Shown piece after piece: positions 8,363 through 15,590 of a DNA stretch of 64,000 bases. The stretch's first letter is position 1. Each line of letters starts with the position of its first letter. The notes under the pieces are model-generated. The model had not been told where the DNA came from, searched no databases, and saw only the letters and a list, made by a program, of their open reading frames with translations. Made by a program: the position numbers and the translations under genes. The DNA comes from Solirubrobacterales bacterium. Lineage in GTDB: Bacteria; Actinomycetota; Thermoleophilia; Solirubrobacterales; JACPNS01. The DNA is taken from positions 186,001-250,000 of the forward strand of contig JACPNS010000021.1 of the NCBI GenBank assembly GCA_016185345.1. Direction: 5' to 3'.

Positions 8363-9144
8363 CAGTGACCCTTGAACTCTGGCGGACGCTTTTCGATGAA
8401 CGCAGTCATACCTTCAACTCGATCATCGGTAGCCATCGCCAGTTCGAACAGCCGGCGCTCATACGCCAGTCCGCCCGTCATCCCATCCTCGAACGCTCCA
8501 TTGACGGCCTGCTTGGCCAGTCGGACTGCCACGGGGGGGCGCCGTGCGATCACGGCGGCCATCTCGGTCGCCTTCTCGCGCCAGTCTTCGCGCTTGCCGG
8601 TCACCTGGTTGACGATTCCCATCATCGCCGCCTCGTGCGCGGTGATGCGCTTGCCGGTCAGGATCAATTCCATCGCCTTCTGCTTACCCACGAGCCTCGC
8701 GAGGCGCTGGGTTCCGCCGCCGCCGGGAATGATCCCGAGGGTGACTTCGGGCAGACCGAACACCGCAGTCTCGGATGCGACGATGATGTCGGCGGCGAGG
8801 GCCAGTTCAAAGCCCGCGCCAAGTGCGAAACCGGCGACTCCCACGATGACGGGCTTGGTGCACTCCGCAACGATCTGGAAGATGCTGCGGCCGCGCGCCA
8901 TATCCATCGCGCCGACGAGATCGACCTCGCTCATCAACTTGATGTCGGCGCCGGCGGCGAACTGTTCGTCTTGACCGACGATCAGCACGACGCGAACGTT
9001 CGGGTCTTCTTCAGCCGCGGCGATCGCGGCAGCGAGCTGCTCGCGCAGGGGCTGAGAAAGCGCGTTGCGCGCGTCCGGACGATTGAGCTCGATCGTCGAG
9101 ATGCCGGCGCTGAATGTCTGAAGTACGAGTGGTTCTTCGCTCAT
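8362..9144 (-). CDS. Enoyl-CoA hydratase/isomerase family protein
   Basis: A 260-residue crotonase-fold enzyme hydrating trans-2-enoyl-CoA in beta-oxidation. The oxyanion-hole segments FAAGADIKLM (about 62-71) and VAGFALGAGFELALAADI (about 104-121) are present, as are the two glutamates of the hydratase active site in GFELAL and LPEVTLGIIPGGGGTQRL. The length equals that of typical short-chain hydratases. It lies between the acyl-CoA and 3-hydroxyacyl-CoA dehydrogenase genes with 6-base and overlapping junctions, so all three are co-transcribed. Confidence 0.94.
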   Translation of the reverse strand: MSEEPLVLQTFSAGISTIELNRPDARNALSQPLREQLAAAIAAAEEDPNVRVVLIVGQDEQFAAGADIKLMSEVDLVGAMDMARGRSIFQIVAECTKPVIVGVAGFALGAGFELALAADIIVASETAVFGLPEVTLGIIPGGGGTQRLARLVGKQKAMELILTGKRITAHEAAMMGIVNQVTGKREDWREKATEMAAVIARRPPVAVRLAKQAVNGAFEDGMTGGLAYERRLFELAMATDDRVEGMTAFIEKRPPEFKGH

Positions 9145-9150
9145 GATCGG

Positions 9151-10308
9151 CTACACCATCGCATTCAGGCCGGTGTACGCGCGGCCGATGATCAGCTTCT
9201 GGACCTGAGAGGTGCCTTCATAAAGCGTCAGCACACGCGCGTCGCGCAGATACCTTGCGGGCGGGAAGTCATCGACGTAGCCCGATCCGCCGTGTACCTG
9301 AATCGCGAGGTTCGCGCACTCGATCGCGGACTCCGTGGAGTGGAGCTTGGCGATCGAAGTCTCGGTGGTGTTGGGCAGGCCCATGTCCTTCAGATAGGCG
9401 GCGCGCCAGAGCAGCAGGCGCGAGGCGTCGGTCTTGACGACCATCTGGGCGATCATGTCCTGCACCATCTGAAAGGAGCCGATCGGCTTGCCGAACTGTT
9501 CGCGGACCTTCGCGTATTCAACGGAGCACTCGACGCTGCCGGCGCAGATGCCGAGCGCGCCAGATCCAACCGAGAAGCGGCCACTCTCAAGCGCCGTCAT
9601 CGCGATCTTGAAGCCCTGGCCGATCTCGCCGAGGATGGCTTCGTCGGGAACCTCGACTGCGTCCAAGGAAATCTCCGCGACGTTGCTCGCGTGCATTCCA
9701 AGCTTGTGCTTGATCGGCTGCGCCGAGAAGCCGGGGGTGTCGGTCGGAACGAGGAAGCAGGCGAGACCCTTGTAGCCGAGCTCGGGATCGGTCTGACAGA
9801 AGATCAGTGCGACCTTCGCGTAGTTGGCCAACGAGATCCACATCTTCGTGCCACTAATCGACCAGCCGCTCTCGGTCTTGGTCGCGCGGGTCTTCTGGTT
9901 GGCGGCGTCTGAGCCGGTGTCGGGTTCGGTCAATCCAAAGCAGGCCAACGCCGTGCCGTCGGCAATGCCGGGCAGGTACTTCTGCTTCTGCTCCTCGGTT
10001 CCGAATTTCATGATCGGTACGCCGCAGAGCGAAGTGGTGACGGAGATCACGGTGCGCGCAGCGGCGTCGGCCTTGCCGATCTCCTCAACGATCAAGCCAT
10101 ACGTGCGGTAGTCGATTCCGCGGCCGCCGTACTCTTCGGGAAAAATCGGCCCGAGGAAGCCCATCTCTGCGAGGCCCTTGACGATGTTGAGGTCGAACTT
10201 GCCCTCGTGGTCGTTGTCGGTCGCGACGGGCTTGATCTCGTTGTTGGCGAAGTCCCGGGCTGCTTGGCGGATGAGCTCTTGCTCGTCTGTGAGTGAAAAG
10301 TCGATCAT
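9151..10308 (-). CDS. Acyl-CoA dehydrogenase
   Basis: A flavoprotein (about 385 residues) catalysing the first beta-oxidation step. It shows the acyl-CoA dehydrogenase signatures ACFGLTEPDTGSD and QMVQDMIAQM; the catalytic base falls in RVLTLYEGTSQVQ, where E of YEGTS is the usual short/medium-chain glutamate. I start at ATG 10308 (MIDFSLTDEQ, the standard N-terminus) rather than 10 codons upstream, because the longer form would read into the transcription terminator of pstS. First gene of the acd-ech-hbd operon. Confidence 0.94.
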   Translation of the reverse strand: MIDFSLTDEQELIRQAARDFANNEIKPVATDNDHEGKFDLNIVKGLAEMGFLGPIFPEEYGGRGIDYRTYGLIVEEIGKADAAARTVISVTTSLCGVPIMKFGTEEQKQKYLPGIADGTALACFGLTEPDTGSDAANQKTRATKTESGWSISGTKMWISLANYAKVALIFCQTDPELGYKGLACFLVPTDTPGFSAQPIKHKLGMHASNVAEISLDAVEVPDEAILGEIGQGFKIAMTALESGRFSVGSGALGICAGSVECSVEYAKVREQFGKPIGSFQMVQDMIAQMVVKTDASRLLLWRAAYLKDMGLPNTTETSIAKLHSTESAIECANLAIQVHGGSGYVDDFPPARYLRDARVLTLYEGTSQVQKLIIGRAYTGLNAMV

Positions 10309-10340
10309 GGCGAGCAATCCTATTGGGGCCGCGTACAAAA

Positions 10341-10373
10341 AGAAAAAGGCCCCGCGGTTTCCCGCGAGGCCTT
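10341..10373 (-). terminator. Rho-independent terminator of pstS
   Basis: On the minus strand, a 12-bp GC-rich stem with one mismatch (arms 10362-10373 and 10346-10357) is followed directly by a T-rich tail, TTTTTCTTTTT. It lies about 33 bases after the pstS stop codon and upstream of the acyl-CoA dehydrogenase gene. Confidence 0.85.
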
Positions 10374-10405
10374 GATCTGCTTCTACTTTTTACTCAGCCG
10401 GGGAG

Positions 10406-11425
10406 CTAAAGCTTCTTGGCGGTCTTCTTGCCTGCAGTCGCGACGACCTTCGGCAGCGGCGCGAAGCCGATGTCCTGGCGCAGACCCATGCCCTTGCCGA
10501 GTGCGTAGTTGACCATCAGCTTCAGGCCCGCGGCCTTCGGCGAGCCCTTGCGCATGATCACGTACGAGAAGGCGGTTGCGGGGTAGGCGGTCTTGAATGC
10601 CTTCGGCGGGTTTGCCGGGTGGAGAATGTTGCCGCTCGGGACCTTCTTGATCCAACCAGCACCTGCGCGAATCGACTTCTGGCTCGGCAGGATGAACTTG
10701 CCGGCGGCGTTCTGGATGGCGGCCACCGTCAGCTTGTTCGGGATCGCGTAGTCGATCCCGACGTAACCGATTGCTCCGTTGGTCTTCAGCGCGTTGGCGA
10801 CTCCGCCGTTACCTGAAGCGCCCGGTCCGACTGGCCAGTTCAGCAACGTGCCGACTCCGGGTGAACTCCTCCACGAGGTGCCCGAGCGGGCGAGCCAGTC
10901 AGCGAACGCGTAGGTCGTGCCCGAGCCGTCGAGACGGTGGATCGGCGTGATTGCCAGGTCCGGGAGTGACTTGCCCTTGTTGAGCTTCGTGATCTGGGGG
11001 TCATTCCACTTGGTGATTCCGCCCTTGTAGATCAGGTTCACGATCTTCGGGGTGAGCTTGAGTCCGCTGCTCACGCCGTTGACGGTGTAGGACATCGTCA
11101 CGGCGGTGAGTGAGATCGGAATCGTCACGCAGCCGCTGCACCTGGCCTTCTGGTCTGCCGTCATCGGTGCGTCTGTCGCGCCGAAGTCAACGGTTCCTGC
11201 GCTGATGTCGGTCAGTCCCTTGCCCGATCCGCCACCGCCGTAGGTGATGCCGCCGCCGAGCTGGGTGTTCCACTCGGTGATGAGCGGGGCGACGAGCGTT
11301 GAGCCCGAGCCAGTGATCGCGGGGTTGACCACGGCACCGGCAGTGCCGGCGCCTACGACCAGCGACATGCCAGCGAGCAGCACGGCGCCAAGGCCAGTGA
11401 AGGTCGATTTGCGATTGAAGTTCAT
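10406..11425 (-). CDS. pstS: Phosphate ABC transporter substrate-binding protein
   Basis: A 339-residue secreted periplasm-type phosphate receptor of the PstSCAB high-affinity importer. A signal peptide (about 1-30, ending GAGTAGAVVNP) lacks a lipobox cysteine. Phosphate-binding landmarks are TGSGSTLVAPL near the mature N-terminus, YGGGGSGKGLTDISAGTVDF with the SGxG loop, and HRLDGSGTTYAFADWL. The frame stays open for 258 codons upstream, but that extension is antisense to pstC and has no family similarity. ATG 11425 is preceded by GAGAGG and gives a proper signal peptide. It is divergent from pstCAB. Confidence 0.95.
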   Translation of the reverse strand: MNFNRKSTFTGLGAVLLAGMSLVVGAGTAGAVVNPAITGSGSTLVAPLITEWNTQLGGGITYGGGGSGKGLTDISAGTVDFGATDAPMTADQKARCSGCVTIPISLTAVTMSYTVNGVSSGLKLTPKIVNLIYKGGITKWNDPQITKLNKGKSLPDLAITPIHRLDGSGTTYAFADWLARSGTSWRSSPGVGTLLNWPVGPGASGNGGVANALKTNGAIGYVGIDYAIPNKLTVAAIQNAAGKFILPSQKSIRAGAGWIKKVPSGNILHPANPPKAFKTAYPATAFSYVIMRKGSPKAAGLKLMVNYALGKGMGLRQDIGFAPLPKVVATAGKKTAKKL

Positions 11426-11569
11426 TCTTGGTTGTTGCCTCTCTTGAGAACGATCCGGTTGATCAGTTGACGCGAGTATTGCCCGGTACAAATTCCGAGT
11501 TGTTGCGATCTTGTGGCAATGTGGTGACACAAAATCGCCTGACCGGAAAACGCACTTATCCTCGGGCCA
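11426..11569. promoter_or_regulatory. Divergent pstS/pstCAB promoter region
   Basis: This 144-base AT-richer gap must carry both promoters. A TATCCT -10 for pstC lies at 11557-11562, and a GAGAGG ribosome-binding site for pstS ends about 10 nt before its ATG. Two GTTGA half-sites (11458-11462 and 11466-11470) are spaced 8 bases apart. I could not recognise a convincing PHO box with the 11-base repeat known from Streptomyces. Confidence 0.55.
11557..11562 (+). promoter_or_regulatory. Putative -10 box of pstC (leaderless)
   Basis: TATCCT, 7 nt before ATG 11570, with no Shine-Dalgarno sequence between. Confidence 0.5.
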
Positions 11570-12523
11570 ATGCGAGGACCTCTTTCTTCGAAAGGCTCGA
11601 CCGGAGACAAAATTCTGCGCGGTCTTGCGCTCGCTGCGGCGCTGCTGGCGATCGTCACGCTGGTCGCTCTCGGCTTCAAGGTGATCCAGGGATCGAAGCT
11701 CGCCTTCGACACTTTCGGGCTCGGTTTCATCACCGACTCCACGTGGAATCCGACCGGCGGAGAGGACGGCAACGGCCTCTACGGCGCGTGGGTGATGATC
11801 TACGGAACGCTCGTGACCTCGCTCTCGGCGCTCGCAGTCGCATTGCCGATCGGCGTCGCGATCGGCCTCTATCTGGCTGAGCTCGCCCGCGACTCGGTCG
11901 CGCGGGTGGTCGGACCGCTCGTCGAAATGCTCGCGGCGGTGCCAAGCGTGGTCGTCGGCTTCTGGGGACTGATCGTGCTCGCACCGATCGTGTCCAAGTA
12001 CGTCGAGCCGTTTCTCTACGACCACTTCAGCTTCATACCGCTGTTCGGCGAACCGCAGACGACCGGACTCAGCCTCCTCACGGCAAGCCTGATCCTCTCG
12101 ATCATGATCCTCCCGATCATCGCGTCGATCAGCCGCGACCTCTTCCTCACCGTTCCCCATGAGATGAAGGACGGCGCCGAGGCGCTCGGAGCGACGCACT
12201 GGGAAGTCGTGCGCGGGGTGGATCTTCCGGCTTGCGCTGCGGGCATCGCCTCGGCTGCGCTTCTGGCGCTTGGCCGCGCACTCGGAGAGGCAATCGCCGT
12301 TGCTCAGGTGATCGGCGGCGGCCAGAAGGTTGTCGAATCGCTGTTTCTTCCAGGCGACACGTTGGCGAGCCGGCTGGCGTCGCAGTTTCCTGCGGCGATC
12401 TCTGATCTTCAGGTCTCGTCCCTCTACTACCTGGGCGTGATCCTTCTGGTGATCGGCATCGCCGCGAACCTCACCGCTGTCTGGATCGCCAGGCGCTTTG
12501 ACTACGAGCGCAGGGCAGCATGA
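11570..12523 (+). CDS. pstC: Phosphate ABC transporter permease PstC
   Basis: A 317-residue membrane permease of the Pst importer with about six helices. The first helix spans about 16-38. The binding-protein-dependent transport motif is EALGATHWEVVRGVDLPACAAGI (EAA loop, about 205-225), which contacts PstB. The segment AAVPSVVVGFWGL is typical of PstC. It overlaps pstA by four bases (ATGA), implying translational coupling, and is divergent from pstS rather than downstream of it as in most bacteria. Confidence 0.95.
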   Translation: MRGPLSSKGSTGDKILRGLALAAALLAIVTLVALGFKVIQGSKLAFDTFGLGFITDSTWNPTGGEDGNGLYGAWVMIYGTLVTSLSALAVALPIGVAIGLYLAELARDSVARVVGPLVEMLAAVPSVVVGFWGLIVLAPIVSKYVEPFLYDHFSFIPLFGEPQTTGLSLLTASLILSIMILPIIASISRDLFLTVPHEMKDGAEALGATHWEVVRGVDLPACAAGIASAALLALGRALGEAIAVAQVIGGGQKVVESLFLPGDTLASRLASQFPAAISDLQVSSLYYLGVILLVIGIAANLTAVWIARRFDYERRAA

Positions 12524-13437
12524 CCGAGGGCGACCGGGTCAACCCGGAGGAGTTCCACGAGTTTCCATTTGACCCCGGTTCTCCGCTGGTGCCCAGCGGC
12601 AACCTGCGCCGGCGCATGATCGTGAGCCGGATGGCACAAGCGCTCGCGACCTTCGGCGCGATCGTCGCGGTCGGGATGCTCGCGATCATGCTCTACGCGG
12701 TCGTGTCAAAGGGCATCGGCGCGATCAGCTGGAGCTTCATCACGACAGGTCCCGACGACGGCGGGATCGGACCGTCTCTCGTGGGCACGATCATCATCGT
12801 GATGATGGCGACGGCCATCGCTGCCCCCGTTGGCGTGCTCACCGCGATCTACACAACTGAATTCGCCAGCGATCGCGTTGGTGGCATCGTGCGCCTGACG
12901 CTGGACATGATGAATGGCCTGCCGACGATCATCGTCGGAATCTTCATCTACGGACTGATCGTCGCCGGTCGCAACCAGAGCGGTTTCGCAGCCGCGCTCG
13001 CGCTGGCAGTGATCATGTTGCCGATGATCGCGCGCACCACCCAGGAGGTGCTTGCGCTCGTTCCGCGCACGCTGCGGGAGGGAGCCGAGGCGCTGGGCGT
13101 CGGGCGGTGGAGAGTGATTCTTGGCGTGCTCCTGCCCACGGTCGGCGGCGCGATCCTGACCGCGACGGTGCTTGCTGCCGCGCGCGTCGCCGGCGAGACG
13201 GCGCCGCAGATTCTCGTCAACCTCGTGGCGCCCAACGAGTTCGTGCTGAATCCATTCGCGGGCCACGCGATGCCGTCGGTGCCGGTGACGATCTACCAGT
13301 TGTCCGAATCTGCAGACCCGACTGGATTTCAACGAGCCTGGGGCGCTGCGCTCTGCCTGCTCGTGATCATTTTGGTAGCCAACATCGCTGCGCGGGCTCT
13401 TCATGCGCGCAGCCAGAGGAAGATCGGAATGAAATGA
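12520..13437 (+). CDS. pstA: Phosphate ABC transporter permease PstA
   Basis: A 305-residue membrane permease that pairs with PstC. Membrane segments begin about residue 44. The EAA loop is [23 protein letters not shown], and [15 protein letters not shown] matches the PstA family, as does the C-terminal ETAPQILV...P. It starts inside the pstC stop (ATGA) and ends overlapping the pstB start (ATGA), so pstCAB is one tightly coupled operon. Confidence 0.95.
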   Translation: MTEGDRVNPEEFHEFPFDPGSPLVPSGNLRRRMIVSRMAQALATFGAIVAVGMLAIMLYAVVSKGIGAISWSFITTGPDDGGIGPSLVGTIIIVMMATAIAAPVGVLTAIYTTEFASDRVGGIVRLTLDMMNGLPTIIVGIFIYGLIVAGRNQSGFAAALALAVIMLPMIARTTQEVLALVPRTLREGAEALGVGRWRVILGVLLPTVGGAILTATVLAAARVAGETAPQILVNLVAPNEFVLNPFAGHAMPSVPVTIYQLSESADPTGFQRAWGAALCLLVIILVANIAARALHARSQRKIGMK

Positions 13438-14324
13438 TCGAGAACTTCGAAACGTTCAGTCGTGCGCTGGACGCTGAGGCCGTTCCCCGGCGCGTGAAGA
13501 TCTCCGGAGCGGATGCTGACGCCCCATCCGTGCGGCCGACCCGGCAGCCCGTCACCCCCGTCTTCGAGGTCCGCAACGCCAACGTCTTCTACGGCGCCAA
13601 GCAGGCGCTCGCGGACGTCACAACCAATCTCAATCGCAACATCGCGACGGCGCTGATCGGACCGTCCGGCTGTGGCAAGTCAACATTCTTGCGCTCGCTG
13701 AACCGCATGAACGATTCAGTCAAGGGTTTCCGGATCGATGGCGACGTGTTGTATCACGGGAACGATCTCTACCACCCGTCGGCCAACCGCATCGAGGTGC
13801 GTCGCCGCATCGGGATGGTGTTCCAGAAGCCGAACCCGTTCCCCAAGTCGATCTATGACAACATCGCCTGGGGTGCGCGCAATCTTGGGATGAAGGACAA
13901 CCTCGACGATCGCGTCGAGAAGGCTTTGCGCCAGGCGGCGCTGTGGGACGAGGTCAAGGACCGCTTGAAGCAGAGCGCCCTCGGACTTTCAGGTGGACAG
14001 CAGCAGCGGCTCTGCATCGCTCGCGCCCTCGCGATCGAACCGGAAGTGCTGTTGCTCGACGAGCCGGCCTCGGCGCTCGACCCGATTGCGACGCTGAAAA
14101 TCGAAGACCTCGTGCACGAGCTCAAGCACCGTTACACGATCGTAATCGTCACTCACAACATGCAGCAGGCCGCGCGCGTGGCCGACCGCACGTGCTTCTT
14201 CTCGCTCGAAGAGAAGGACGGCAAGAACGTCGGCGCGCTGATCGAGGACGACTGGACCGACGTGGTCTTCACCAACCCGTCGGACAACCGCACGCGCGAC
14301 TACGTCTCCGGGCGCTTCGGCTGA
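13434..14324 (+). CDS. pstB: Phosphate ABC transporter ATP-binding protein PstB
   Basis: A 296-residue ATPase of the Pst importer. Walker A is GPSGCGKST, the PstB-specific LRSLNRMND and [19 protein letters not shown] follow, the signature is [16 protein letters not shown], and Walker B is [12 protein letters not shown]. The start is ATG 13434, which overlaps the pstA stop. The N-terminus carries about 42 extra residues before the [11 protein letters not shown] strand where PstB proteins normally begin. No phoU follows, although phoU is the usual next gene. Confidence 0.95.
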   Translation: MIENFETFSRALDAEAVPRRVKISGADADAPSVRPTRQPVTPVFEVRNANVFYGAKQALADVTTNLNRNIATALIGPSGCGKSTFLRSLNRMNDSVKGFRIDGDVLYHGNDLYHPSANRIEVRRRIGMVFQKPNPFPKSIYDNIAWGARNLGMKDNLDDRVEKALRQAALWDEVKDRLKQSALGLSGGQQQRLCIARALAIEPEVLLLDEPASALDPIATLKIEDLVHELKHRYTIVIVTHNMQQAARVADRTCFFSLEEKDGKNVGALIEDDWTDVVFTNPSDNRTRDYVSGRFG

Positions 14325-14330
14325 GCCGAG

Positions 14331-14795
14331 CTACCCGAGGTTCCGGGCGGCGATTGTGGCGCCCGGAACCTTCTCGAGTAACGACGTGCCGCACTGCCAG
14401 CAGTAGACGGCGCCAGCGCTGTGCGGTGCGCCGCAGGTCAGGCAAAGTGCTGCCACGCCCGTGCGCTCCATCCTGAGGATTCGTTCGATCTCGCCGAGCT
14501 CGGCGTCTACTTCTTGAAGTTCAGCCGCGCGCTTGACCAGGACGTCAGGGCGCATGCGGTTGCGGCTGGCCATCTCGTAGGTGAGGCCGCCTAGGTCCCA
14601 CTGGAGTTCTGCGACCTTGGCCGAAAGCTGCGCGCGCCGACGCTCGAGATCGATCGTTTCCTGGGTGTCGGCCGCAGGAGAGATTGGCGGCGGCGCAGGA
14701 AACTGGGATGGCGTGGCGCTCGTCACGGTGATGCTCTTGCCGGAAGCGGACTGCTCGTCCTTCTTGCGGACTCCGATTGGCGATTTCAATTTCAC
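14331..14795 (-). CDS. Coiled-coil zinc-ribbon protein, function unknown
   Basis: A 154-residue protein with three visible parts: a disordered Pro/Ser-rich N-terminus (1-48), a charged helical segment (about 49-110) likely to form a coiled coil, and a C-terminal zinc ribbon CLTCG...CWQCG (about 117-137). Related zinc-ribbon modules occur in the next two genes. No enzyme motif or signal peptide is seen. It is convergent with pstB and 15 bases from the next minus-strand gene, with which it is probably co-transcribed. Confidence 0.75.
   Translation of the reverse strand: MKLKSPIGVRKKDEQSASGKSITVTSATPSQFPAPPPISPAADTQETIDLERRRAQLSAKVAELQWDLGGLTYEMASRNRMRPDVLVKRAAELQEVDAELGEIERILRMERTGVAALCLTCGAPHSAGAVYCWQCGTSLLEKVPGATIAARNLG
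14339..14370. terminator. Convergent hairpin between pstB and a zinc-ribbon gene
   Basis: A perfect 11-bp stem (14339-14349 with 14360-14370) encloses a 10-base loop. It lies 14 bases after the pstB stop, yet inside the last codons of the convergent gene at 14331, so the coding sequence accommodates a terminator for pstCAB. No clear T tract is present on either strand. Confidence 0.55.
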
Positions 14796-14810
14796 GTGGC
14801 TCAGTGATCC

Positions 14811-15476
14811 CTATTTGAAGTAGTCGCCGGAGAATGTGCCGTTGTCGTCACAGCCGACGCTGCCCTTGACGCACTTCTCGCCGAGGTCAACGTCCTTGGG
14901 TGCGAGCTTCACGCCGTTCTTCTTGGCCAGAGCGCTGGCGTCAACGCCGCCCTTGACGTCTTCGGGGGCAGCTGCCTTGCCGGCGTCCTTCGACGCGGTT
15001 GTTGCCTCTGTGGCTCCTGCCGCGGCGGTCGCTCCGCCTCCGAGGACGATCGGTTGCTGGGCGGCCGCGGCGGTGCCGCTGTCGCCCTTGTTTCCGATCA
15101 GGACGCCGACGCCCATCGCGAGCAACAGCGTCGCGATCGTCGCGAGCAGCGCGAGGCCGGAAGGAAGCCTGGTCTTGGGCGGCGCGGGTGGCGGCAGGTA
15201 GCCGGCAACCGGGTAGGCCGAGGCCGAGACGACTTCGGTCGGTGGCTGCGCCGCTGTGCGGCCGTCCATGAACGGGAGACGTGGTTCGCCGCGCCGCTCA
15301 CCGCATTCGATGCAGTAGCGCTGGTCTGCGGCGACTCTGGAATGGCACTTGGGACAGGTGTCGCCATTGCTGCCGACGACCGCCGGGGCCGAGGGGAGCG
15401 GGTTGGAATCCGCCGATGGAACCGTTGGCATCTGGCGGGTCACGTCCGTGTCTTGCGTGCCCGTGGTGGGTTGCAT
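14811..15476 (-). CDS. Zinc-ribbon membrane protein, function unknown
   Basis: About 221 residues from ATG 15476; the frame is open to 15554 but the extra 26 residues look non-coding. An N-terminal double-CxxC zinc ribbon (CPKCHSRVAADQRYCIECGER) is followed by a Pro-rich linker, a single membrane segment (about LALLATIATLLLAMGVGVLI) and an Ala/Gly-rich extracytoplasmic tail ending in a Cys pair (KCVKGSVGCDDN). The ribbon is clearly paralogous to that of the divergent phosphoesterase gene at 15591. Signal transfer across the membrane is conceivable but unproven. Confidence 0.75.
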   Translation of the reverse strand: MQPTTGTQDTDVTRQMPTVPSADSNPLPSAPAVVGSNGDTCPKCHSRVAADQRYCIECGERRGEPRLPFMDGRTAAQPPTEVVSASAYPVAGYLPPPAPPKTRLPSGLALLATIATLLLAMGVGVLIGNKGDSGTAAAAQQPIVLGGGATAAAGATEATTASKDAGKAAAPEDVKGGVDASALAKKNGVKLAPKDVDLGEKCVKGSVGCDDNGTFSGDYFK

Positions 15477-15590
15477 GGGGCGAGTATCAGCCAGAGCGCG
15501 AACGATCGTGTGAACGTGATGTGACCGATTGGATACAACCCCAACTGTCACCACCCCTTCCCAAGTTGTTCACACGCGAATCAGGTCGCG

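Noticed and set aside
8164-9912. 582-codon plus-strand open frame
   Set aside because: It runs antisense to the enoyl-CoA hydratase and acyl-CoA dehydrogenase genes; composition is Arg/Gly-rich shadow translation caused by high GC.
11426-11569. PHO box upstream of pst genes
   Set aside because: Only two loose GTTGA half-sites with 8-base spacing were found, not the 11-base repeat expected for actinobacterial PhoP.
11426-12199. Upstream 258-codon extension of the pstS frame
   Set aside because: It is antisense to pstC, has no signal peptide or similarity, and ATG 11425 gives a proper signal peptide with a ribosome-binding site.
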